NCBI GenBank assembly: GCA_964036045.1
Contig: OZ038384.1
Location: forward strand, 20,250,500-20,314,499
From: Eutreptiella sp. 'Long Island Sound 2002'
Taxonomy: Eukaryota > Euglenozoa > Euglenophyceae > Eutreptiales > Eutreptiaceae
Direction: 5' to 3'
Length of the DNA: 64,000 bases
Numbering within the stretch: position 1 is the first letter of the stretch; every line of letters begins with the position of its first letter. Shown one piece after another: positions 54,780 to 64,000 of the stretch. A program made the translations under genes and the position numbers. Under the pieces are notes generated by a model. It was not told where the DNA came from and made no database searches. It saw nothing but the letters and a program-made list of their open reading frames with translations.

Positions 54780-56000
54780 TTTCTGGCCTTTGAAGAGAAG
54801 AGAAGGGTGGATTGAGGCACAGGAAAAGTGACACAACGTGTGAATGCCTGAATTAGGCACATGCATCGCGAGCACAGCGCATACACTAACCCTACGTGCG
54901 CGCTGCGTGCCCCATTTGCTTCCGATACCTTTCATCTCAGTTTTGACCTGTGTAGAGCAAAGAAGGTGCACAGCTGAATCCCCAACGAACACAGCAGTGA
55001 CAACCCTAACTCTTTAGAGAAACAACCAACACGAACGCAATGCATGCGTGTGACATGCCACTAACATACCTGAGAGGTGGGTTGTCCACCTGCTCTGTGG
55101 TGTGGGTTTCTTTTCAATACTTTTTCCCAAAGTTTATAAAACTTTTGATGCAACTGTGCAAAACGTTCTTTTGATACTTTACAAAGTACGGCTCATACCT
55201 TCTCCTTTCAGAGCCATTTATGCTTGTGCAACTCGTTCTCTGGAGTCTGCTTCTGTTGCACTTGTCTGCGACTTTAGGTTTTAGTCTAAAAATAACGATT
55301 TCTAACGTCATTTCGACAATTTTTAGGGATTTGACTTCTTAAATCGCTAACCCTTTCGCTAAACCACAGGATTCACTCCCTGTTGGTTCCATTTTCGATG
55401 CTTTCCAGCTGCTGGAGGTTTGTCTCCTCCATTGGGAATAGTGCTCCGCCCTGGCGCTTGGTCTGGACGTTTACTAAAACGCTGTTTGAACATCGATAGC
55501 CGTCCGCATTAGAGTGTTCCACTGTACCCTAGTTGGCAAGCATGTGTCCTCTAGGGAGGTGGTCCTGGGTTCAAACTTCACTTGCCCCAAATTTTTGCCC
55601 AACGGTTTCGCCGCACGCTGGCGACTTTTGAGGAATGCCCCATCGAAGGGACATCATCCACGGTACATTACACTGTTTTTCGAGGGTACCTACAGTGTGA
55701 TGGGCTTCTATGTACTGATGGAAATTTTGTTGGTTTGAAGAATTTTCTGAGGAAATGTTTCGGATCATTTGAGCCTTTTTCTTTGTTCCTACTAGCTTGA
55801 TCAACTAGTACTCCAGGGGGGAGTAAGAAAAAGTCACCACCATGTCTTTGTGCAGCGCCTGATCCAGGCCAAGCCCCCCTCAAATCCCTTTTGTTGATGC
55901 TAAGACTTACTTAAGTATTTGTATCTCTCTTTTGAAGCTTAAAGTACACTTTCTCAAAGCAACCAGGGTTATAACCCTACGGATACGTTCCCAAAAATGC
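54780..56000 (+). repeat. Repeat family R, 5' part, plus orientation
   Basis: Matches the reverse complement of 26,900-28,131 over more than 1 kb. Landmarks: AGGCACATGCATCGCGAGCAC (54,857), CTTGTCTGCGACTTTAGGTTTTAG (55,261), TTTGAGGAATGCCCC (55,628), GAGTAAGAAAAAGTCACCACC (55,823), CAGGGTTATAACCCTA (55,963). After the palindrome it diverges into unrelated sequence to 56,530. No coding function assigned. Confidence 0.7.
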
Positions 56001-56533
56001 AGGCTCTCTATCCTGAGCTCATTGAGGAAAAACAATGGGATACATTTCGCACTGACGCATACACCGTGCTGCAGGACTAACAGTCTGTACCACAGTGACA
56101 GGCCAGCAGTGAACAGTAGAGTACAGCTGAGCAGTGGAACGCCCACAGCAAAGCCGGAAAAACTGAAGTAGCTGATGCAGGGAATGACACTCATATTGTT
56201 TTCTTTTACAATTTGTTTACGCTCTTTTGTATATTTCTGCTTATGCAAATCTTGGTGTACATTCAATCTCTACTTACCTATTTTTTCACCTCCTGGAACT
56301 GGTGGGCTGGACATCCACAAGTAGCTGAAACTGACTAACAGGAGTAAGTGAAAGCGGACAGAACACCACCTTCATTGTTCATACCTCTGATAGTGGTAGA
56401 TAGAGTTACTTAGTTTCCTGAGTGACCCTACATTAAAAGAACACGTGATTGAAAACTACACCTTGTAAGCCACCACAGACGGAGCACCCTAGCACCCCAA
56501 GGGTAACGCGGGGATGCACTGAGCAAAGAAAAA
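56001..56533. other. No gene seen
   Basis: About 530 bp between two family R blocks; only short frames. Confidence 0.4.
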
Positions 56534-59500
56534 GAGGGTTATAACCCTAGCCCCCCATGAAGTTCACCCCTACCACTCACCTGAGGGGAGGTATCTTCCT
56601 TCATGGAGGTTATACCGAAATAAAGTAGGCATTTCACCCATAAGTCCTCGGAGGTTAAGCCTAGTGGTCCCCCACCCCAAGACCCCTATACTCAAATGCT
56701 TCTACCACTTGTTGTGGTTCTACGTTTTAACTGTTTCTGAGTTCCGTTTCTTGGCAATGTAATATCCTGTGTCTGGCCAAACTCCTTGCCCCACATTCCT
56801 AACCAGCTCCATTTTATGCAAACGAGTGCACATGAAGTGCCTGAGGCTAATTGGGAGGCAAGAGTCATACCAGTCTTCATAAAAAAACCGTTTGTTTTAT
56901 CCATTTGTGATTGAATCTTTCTACTTAAGCCTGCCTTGTCTATCTGCAGCCCTTCTGTGGTACACTGCCTTTCAAAACTATTCATTGATTCGATCCACAT
57001 GTTGTTCTTGCTCTACTTGCTGCTTTGGTTTGGTTTTCCAACATCAAAACCTGCAGGATTTCATCAAAATCATTAGGGCACTAATCAAGGACATCTTTCT
57101 TTCCCTGGTCCGCAGCCCCGCGTTGTCACCTTCCCCTTAGCCACATCCCGTCACCAAACGCGGCCCGGTCTCCGCGTCCCGTGATTTCTCGCTCTCCTGG
57201 GGCTGTTGTGAGGCCTTTGCCTGACTCTCTTCCTGGTCCCGTTCCCTTTTTTGATCCCTCATCCCGTGTTTATACCCCAACGAGGCGCCAGCAACCCAGT
57301 GGCGCGGGCCCACTGGATCCTCATCTGTCCGGGGACCGTTTTGTGCGCCTTGCACGGGTCGCTCCTATCCCGCCCCCCTTGTGTTTGGGTCGTTTGATTC
57401 CTCCTGGTCCTGATTGGGGTCCTCCCTCCTGTCACTTGCCTGTGGCTCCTTTTCTTGTTCCGTGCACCGATTGCTCCTACCCTTTCTCCCGCAGCCTGCT
57501 TGTTCTATGTTGTGTGCCCTCAACAGTGCATTCTGGGTTTTCTCTTCTTTTTTTTTTCGGGCCGCCTCGCCCGCCTTTCCGTCTGTGCGACCTGTCTGTG
57601 GATTCCTGTCCCTGTTGTTTTTTTTTGACCCTCCTCCCTGCATGCGGGCACGCCATCAATGCACTGGTCATCGGGTCACGGCTCCGGTGTCCGTCTCTGG
57701 TCCCCTCGCCCACGCCGGGCGTGCCCCTTGGCGGTCCCCGGCCAAGCCAGGTAGGCGCCCTCCCTCGCGTTTCTCTCCTCTCTTTTTTTTCTCCTCTCCC
57801 CACACTGCCCCTCCCCCGTTGCCTGTCTCTCGCCCGCCCCCTTACTGCTGCTCTCCTGCCCTTTGTGCTCTCCGCTGCTCCTCCGCACGCCAGGGCTGTA
57901 TCTCGCGTGCCCTCACGCGGCAGTCCGCCTCACCCCTGTCCTTCGTCCTTTAGGCGGACATGGGTGGCCTCCCCAGGTACCCCTTCGGGAAGATACCCCC
58001 GTCCTCCCCCCCTTCTGGCCTCCCCTCCATCAGTTCCCTGATTGTGGGGCGGGGCGGCTCGTACGGCTCAATGCGGGTCATTGGCATGGTGTCACTCTGT
58101 GCGCGATATGGTGCAACTAACTGCCGCTGTTAGCCTTCTGCGCCCCACTCCCCTCGGGCGGCCCTCCCCCTCGGGTTGCCTGCATTTTCCCCTTTCTTGT
58201 GTCGCGCTCGTCGCTGCTCACGTGCACCCTGCGTGTGTCCCCTGCTCCCCTCTTTGCTACCCCTGCCCTGCTGTCATTTGCCCCCTTTTGTCTGTACATT
58301 ACTATACCTACCTTGCCTTTGCTGTTCATCCACCCGTGTATTCCACTCATGGCTTTCACCTATGCCTTACCCCGATGTTCCTACCCTTTTCCCTGCACCC
58401 GGGTCCTGCCCTCCCCCTGACCACTCAGATGATTTACCTTCCCTATACCATTTGATACCTCCGTAATCCCCGACGCTAGCTTCAATCGGGCTACAAAAGG
58501 AAAAAGGCGATTGTGGTGAAAAATGCAGACCGGTTAGACGTAAGGTTTGAGGAATGCAATGAAGATGGGACGCCAGCTGGTACATCGACAACTGGTGGTC
58601 GAAACGTGCAATCCCCCTCGTGGCAGGATAGATGGAACTGCCCATGGGGCCCCCATACCCCAAGAGCAATCCTTGCAGGCCCAGCACATTGAGCAAGCAG
58701 CCCATATCACCTCTTACTGTATTCCACCAGCCACTTTCAGTCTCGACACCGTGCAGAGCATCACCACAAGCCCAGTGCATCCAGCAAAGCAGCATGGTTC
58801 CATTTCACCGCTCGCCGTACTCCACCAGTACCAACGGTCTCCGCATCAAGTCATGCCTCCCGCTCTGGCCCCCAAATGTGGGTGAGCTTCGTGCTGCATG
58901 CCGTGGCCCACGGAACCTCCTCTGTGGCTCACCCCTGGCCAGTACCGGCTGCGCCTGCAGAGCGCTGGCCACCCCTGTGCCCTATGGCACCTCCGCTGTA
59001 CCTTCTTCGGTCTCCATGTAGCGGGCAGGCCGCCTCCCATGGAGGTCTGTCCTGCTTTGGCGCCATGATGCTGTCGTTAGACCCCGCTCTTGTGCACGCC
59101 GGCTGACCCATACTGCCGCCTACCGCGTAGTCCACCCGGGTCCCGGTGCCATCGCTTCAGGCGCCGACCCCGACCTCGATACGACGGGTGTGGCGCCTTC
59201 ACGCCCTTTGCTCCTCCTGGATGCCAACAGACCCCCGCCGTGCGCCTGCCCGCCACGGGGGCGTCACAGCCAGAGCTGTGTCGGCCTTCCCGGTGCTCTC
59301 TCTGGTGCTGTACCAGCCGCCTTTCCCTCTTGCCTCTCTGTACGCCTCTGCCGCTCCCCGTTGCGATCAAAAAAAAAGGAATTTTGTATACCCTATGGGG
59401 TACTGGACTGATCTCTTTTACGGCGAGCAATTTGCAAAGCACAACACCAACTCTGTTGATCACTTTTTGAAATTGTCGAAATCCTTCATGATCAGTCCAT

Positions 59501-59615
59501 ACAGAGAACCCTGAATTACAAACAGAAATTTTAATATAAAACAGAACTTTTCATCAGCGTAAAATCGTTTATTTCTACGCCTATTTCTACGGGGAAAAAA
59601 AGGTGCAAAAAAAAA
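56534..59615. repeat. Tandem array unit 1 (~3.08 kb)
   Basis: Begins GAGGGTTATAACCCTAGCCCCCCATGAAG. An R-derived block runs to about 57,110, a pyrimidine-rich block (many TTTTTT and CCTCCC runs) to about 57,950, an interval of about 1.29 kb absent from unit 2 (about 57,956-59,246), then a shared end through TTCATCAGCGTAAAATCG and TTTCTACGGGGAAAAAAAGG. It lacks about 97 bp present in units 2 and 3 near 57,425. Long open frames on both strands in the pyrimidine-rich block (for example 57,181-58,041 plus) are not recognised and may be compositional. Confidence 0.85.
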
Positions 59616-61510
59616 GAGGGTTATAACCCTAGCCCCCCATGAAGTACATCCCTACCACTCACCTGAGGGGAGGTATCTTCCTTCATGGAGGTTATACCGA
59701 AAAAAAGTAGGCATTTCACCCATAAGTCCTTGGAGGTTAAGCCTAGTGGTCCCCCATCCCAAGACCCCTATACTAAAATGTGTCTACCACTTGTTGTGGT
59801 TCTACGTTTTAACTGTTTCTGAGTTCCGTTTCTTGGCAAAGTAATATCCGGTGTCTGGCCAAACTCCTTGCTTCACATTCCTAACCAGCTCGGTTTCATG
59901 CAAACGAGTGCACATGAAGTGCCTGAGGCTAATTGGGAGGCAAGAGTCATGCCAGTCCTCAGAAAAAAACCGTTTGTTTTATCCATTTGTGATTGAATCT
60001 TTCTATTAAAGCCTGCCTTGTCTATCTGCAGCCCTTCTGTGGTACACTGCCTTTCAAAACTATTCATTGATTGGATCCACATCTTGTTCTTGCTCTACTT
60101 GCTGCTTTGATTTGGTTTTCCAACATCAAAACCTGCAGGATTTCATCAAAATCGATAGGGCACTAATCAAGGACATCTTTCTTACCCTGGTTCGCAGCCC
60201 CGCGATGTCCCCTTCCCCTTAGCCACATCCCGTCACCAAACGCGGCCCGTTCTCCGCGTCCTGTGATTTCTCGCTCTCCTGGGGCTGTTGTGAGGCCTTT
60301 GCCACACTCTCTTCCGGGTCCCGCTCCCTTTTTCCCATCCCTCATCCCGTGTCTATACCCCAACGGGCCGCCAGCAACCCAGTGGCGCGGGCCCACTGGA
60401 TCCTCATCTGTCCGGGGACCGTTTTGTGCGCCTTGCACGGGTCGCTCCTATCCCGCCCCCCTTGTGTTTGGGTCGTTCGATTCCTCCTGGTCCTGATTGG
60501 GGTCCTCCCTCCTGATCCCGCCCCTGTTTCCCATCCCGTTACCCGTGCCTATACCCGACCGGGCCGCCTGCACCTTTTGTGTCTTCTCCACCTCGCTGCC
60601 TGCTACCCTGAGTCACTTGCCCGTGGCTCCTTTTCTTGTCCTGTGCACCGATTGCTCCTACCCTTCCTCCCGCAGCCTGCTTGTTCTATGTTGTGTGCCC
60701 TCAACAGTGCATTGTGGGTTTTTTTCCCTTTTTTTTTCGGGCCGCCTCGCCCGCCTTTCCCTCTGTGCGCCCTGTCTGTGGATTCCTGTCCCTGTTGTTT
60801 TTTTTTGACCCTCCTCCCTGCATGGGGGCACGCCATCAATGCACTGGTAATCGAGTCAGAGCTCCGGTGTTCGTCTCTGGTCCCCTCGCCCACGGGGGGC
60901 GTGCCCCTTGGCGGTCTCCGGCCAAGCCAGGTAGGCGCCCTCCCTAGCGTTTCTCTCCTCTCTTTTTTTCCTCCCCTCCCCACCCTGCCCCTCCCCTGTT
61001 GCCTGTCTCTCGCCCTCCCTCTTACTGCTGCTCTCCTGCTCCGTGTGCTCTCCGCTGCTCCTCCGCACGCCAGGGCTGTATCCCGCGCGCCCTCTCGCGG
61101 CAGTCCGCCTCCCCCCTGTCCTTCGTCTTTCAGGCGGCCTGCCCTCCACGGGGGCGTCACAGCCCGAGCTGTGTCGGCCTTCGCGGGTGCTCTCTCTGGT
61201 GCTGTACCAGCCGCCTTTCCCTCTTGCCTCTCTGTACGCCTCTGCCGCTCCCCGTTGCAATCCAAAAAAAAAGGAATTTCGTATACCCTATGGGGTACTG
61301 GACTGATCTCCTTTACGGCGAGCAGTTTGCAGAGCACAACACCAACTCTGATGATGACTCTTTGAAATTGTCGAAATTCTTCATGATCAGTCCATACAGA
61401 GAACCCTGAATTACAACCAGAAATTCTAATAAAAAACAGAACTTTTCATCAGCGTAAAATCCTTCATTTCTACGCCTATTTCTACGGGGAAAAAAAGGTG
61501 CAAAAAAAAA
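59616..61510. repeat. Tandem array unit 2 (~1.9 kb, internally deleted)
   Basis: Same start and end as unit 1. The internal 1.29 kb is missing at about 61,133 (AGGCGG joined to CCTGCC). Frames at 60,349-61,365 (plus, 338 codons) and 60,603-61,337 (minus, 244 codons, basic) run antiparallel; neither shows a domain. Confidence 0.85.
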
Positions 61511-64000
61511 GAGAGTTATAACCCTAGCCCCCCATGTACATCCCTACCACTCACCTGAGGGGAGGTATCTTCCTTCATGGAGGTTATACCGAAATAAAGT
61601 AGGCATTTCACCCATAAGTCCTTGGAGGTTAAGCCTAGTGGTCCCCCACCCCAAGACCCCTATACTCAAATGTTTCTACCACTTGTTGTGGTTCTACGTT
61701 TTAACTGTTTCTGACTTCAGTTGCTTGGCGAAGTAATATCCTGTGTCTGGCCAAACTCCTTGCCCCACATTCCTAACCAGCTCCATTTCATGCAAACGAG
61801 TGCACATGAAGTGCCTGAGGCTAATTGGGAGGCAAGAGTCATGCCGGTCTTCATAAGAAAACCGTTCGTTTTATCCATTTGTGATTGAATCTTTCTATTA
61901 AAGCCTGCCTTGTCTATCTGCAGCCCTTCTGTGGTACACTGCCTTTCAAAAATATTCATTGATTCGATCCACATCTTGTTCTTGCTCTACTTGCTGCTTT
62001 GGTTTGGTTTTCCAACATCAAAACCTGCAGGATTTCATCAAAATCATTAGGGCACTAATCAAGGACATCTTTCTTACCCTGGTTCGCAGCCCCGCGATGT
62101 CCCCTTCCCCTTAGCCACATCCCGTCACCAAACGCGGCCCGGTCTCCGCGTCCCGTGATTTCTCGCTCTCCTGGGGCTGTTGTGAGGCCTTTGCCACACT
62201 CTCTTCCGGGTCCCGCTCCCTTTTTCCATCCCTCATCCCGTGTTTATACCCCAACGGGCCGCCAGCAACCCAGTGGCGCGGGCCCACTGGATCCTCATCT
62301 GTCCGGGGACCTTTTTGTGCGCCTTGCACGGGTCGCTCCTATCCCGCCCCCCTTGTATTTGGGTCGTTTGATTCCTCCTGGTCCTGATTGGGGTCCTCCC
62401 TTCTGATCCCGCCCCTGTTTCCCATACCGTTACCCGTGCCTATACCCGACCGGGCCGCCTGCACCTTATGTGTCTTCTCCACCTCGCCGCTTGCTACCCT
62501 GAGTCACTTGCCCGTGGCTCCTTTTCTTGTCCTGTGCACCGATTTCTCCTACCCTTCCTCCCGCAGCCTGCTTGTTCTATGTTGTGTGCCCTCAACAGTG
62601 CATTGTGGGGTTTTTTTCCTTTTTTTTTTCGGGCCGCCTCGCCCGCCTTTCCCTCTGTGCGGCCTGTCTGTGAATTCCTGTCCCTGTTGTTTCTTTTTGA
62701 CCCTCCTCCCTGCATGCGGGCACGCCATCAATGCAGTGGTCATCGGGTCACAGCTCCGGTGTTCGTCTCTGGTCCCCTCGCCCACGGGGGGCGTGCCCCT
62801 TGGCGGTCCCCGGCCAAGCCAGGTAGGCGCCCTCCCTCGCGTTTCTCTCCTCTCTCTTTTTTCTCCTCTCCCCACCCTACCCCTCCCCCGTTGCCTGTCT
62901 CTCGCCCGCCCTCTTACTGCTGCTCTCCTGCTCTGTGTGCCCTCACGCTGCAGTCTGCCTCCCCCCTGTCCTTCCTCCTTTAGGCGGACGTGGGCGGCCT
63001 CCCCAGGTACCCCTTCAGGGGGTATACCCCCGTCCTCCGCCCCCTCCGGCCTCCCCTCTATCAGTTCCCTGATGGTGGGGTGGGGCGGCTCGTACGGCTC
63101 AATGCGGGTCATTGGCATGGCGTCAGTCTGTGCGCGATATGGTGCAACTAACTGCCGCTTTTAGCCCCCTGCGCCCCCCTCTCCTGGCGCAGCCCTGCCC
63201 CTCGGGTTGCCTGCATTTTCCCCTTCCTTGTGTCGCGCTCGTCGCTGCTCACGCGCACCCTGCGTGTGTCCCCTGCACCCCTGTCTGCTACCCCTGCCCT
63301 GCTGTCATTTGCCTCCTTTTGTCTGTACATTATTATACCCACCTTGCCTTTGCTGTTCATCCACCCGTGTATTCCACTCGTGGGTTTCACCTATGCCTTA
63401 CCCCGATGTCCCTACCCGTTTCCCTGCGGCTCGGTCCTGCCCTCCCCCTGACGACTCGGATGATTTATCTTCCCCATACCATTGCATACCTCCGTAATCC
63501 CCGACGCTGGCTTCCATCGGGCCACAAAAGGAAAAAGGTGATTGTGTTGAAAAATGCAACCAGTTAGACGTAAGGTTTGAGGAATGCAATGAAGATGGGA
63601 CGCCAGCTGGTACGTCAACAACTGGTGGTCGAAGCGTGCAATCCCCCTCTTGGCAGGAAAGATGAAACTGCCCATGGGGCCCACATAGCCCAGGAGCAAT
63701 CCTTGCAGGCCCAGCACATTGAGCAAGCAGCCCATATCACCTCTTACTGTATTCCACCAGCCACGTTCAGTCTCGACACCGTGCAGAGCATCCCCGCAAG
63801 CCCAGTGCATGCAGCAAAGTAGCATGGTTCCATTTCACCGCTCGCCGTACTCCACCAGTACCAACGGTCTCCGCATCAACTCATGCCTCCCACTCTGGCC
63901 CCCAAAATGTGGGTGAGCTTCGTGCTGCTGGCCGTGGCGCACGGAACCTCCTCTGTGGCTCACCCCTGTGCCCTACAGCACCTCCGCCGTACCTTCTTCA
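61511..64000. repeat. Tandem array unit 3, running off the window
   Basis: Starts GAGAGTTATAACCCTAGCCC. It keeps the long interval seen in unit 1 and the ~97 bp seen in unit 2, and lacks about 45 bp near 62,940. Its right end is beyond the window. Confidence 0.8.

Noticed and set aside
1-64000. CRISPR array, bacterial operon or rRNA genes
   Set aside because: No regularly spaced short repeats, no operon-like gene strings and no rRNA-like sequence were seen.

Overview
This is a repeat-dominated stretch of a eukaryotic nuclear genome. The evidence is GT-AG introns interrupting coding frames, two chromodomain-bearing Ty3/Gypsy retrotransposons (with a third as integrase fragments), an APE-type LINE, a hAT relic, and no bacterial-style operons. 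A microalga is my best guess. The Gag and Pol of the second Gypsy element look like polyproteins I associate with algal and dinoflagellate genomes, but that is memory, not a search, and I cannot name a species.

Layout. 1-2.3 kb: the 3' part of a host gene with four visible exons and three short phase-0 introns that share sequence with one another, followed by decayed coding scraps and an acidic repeat. 2.4-6.2 kb: an unidentified, partly broken coding region, with a perfect 20-bp palindrome scattered through it. 6.4-7.5 kb: a hAT transposase pseudogene, then degenerate repeats. About 9.3-17.6 kb: a decayed LINE split by a 2.8-kb insertion. 16.2-27.6 kb: a direct tandem duplication (units of about 5.79 and 5.63 kb). 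Each unit holds the LINE 3' end, an antisense Ty3/Gypsy integrase-chromodomain pseudogene and part of a repeat family here called R. 28.1-29.9 kb: more R sequence. 29.9-30.8 kb: a spliced Tc5/pogo-like DNA-binding gene fragment, interrupted by the next element.

30,823-43,728 is a complete and apparently young LTR retrotransposon (element 1). It has identical 343-bp TG...CA LTRs, a CCAC target duplication, an initiator-tRNA-Met primer site, a polypurine tract, and intact gag and pol in one reading frame separated by a single TAG. Pol carries protease, a Dam-methyltransferase-like domain, RT, RNase H, integrase and a chromodomain. 43.8-52.7 kb is an older, broken element of another lineage (element 2) with the same unusual domain order. 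It is itself interrupted by a 2.1-kb insertion bounded by a 10-bp duplication. 53.2 kb holds a MITE. From 54.8 kb to the end are copies of family R, the last three arranged as a tandem array with large internal length differences.

The best candidates for something not well described are: the methyltransferase-like domain between protease and RT in two distinct chromoviruses; the in-frame TAG with an adjacent hairpin as the gag-pol switch; a gag start codon inside the LTR upstream of the primer site; and the similar introns of the first gene.
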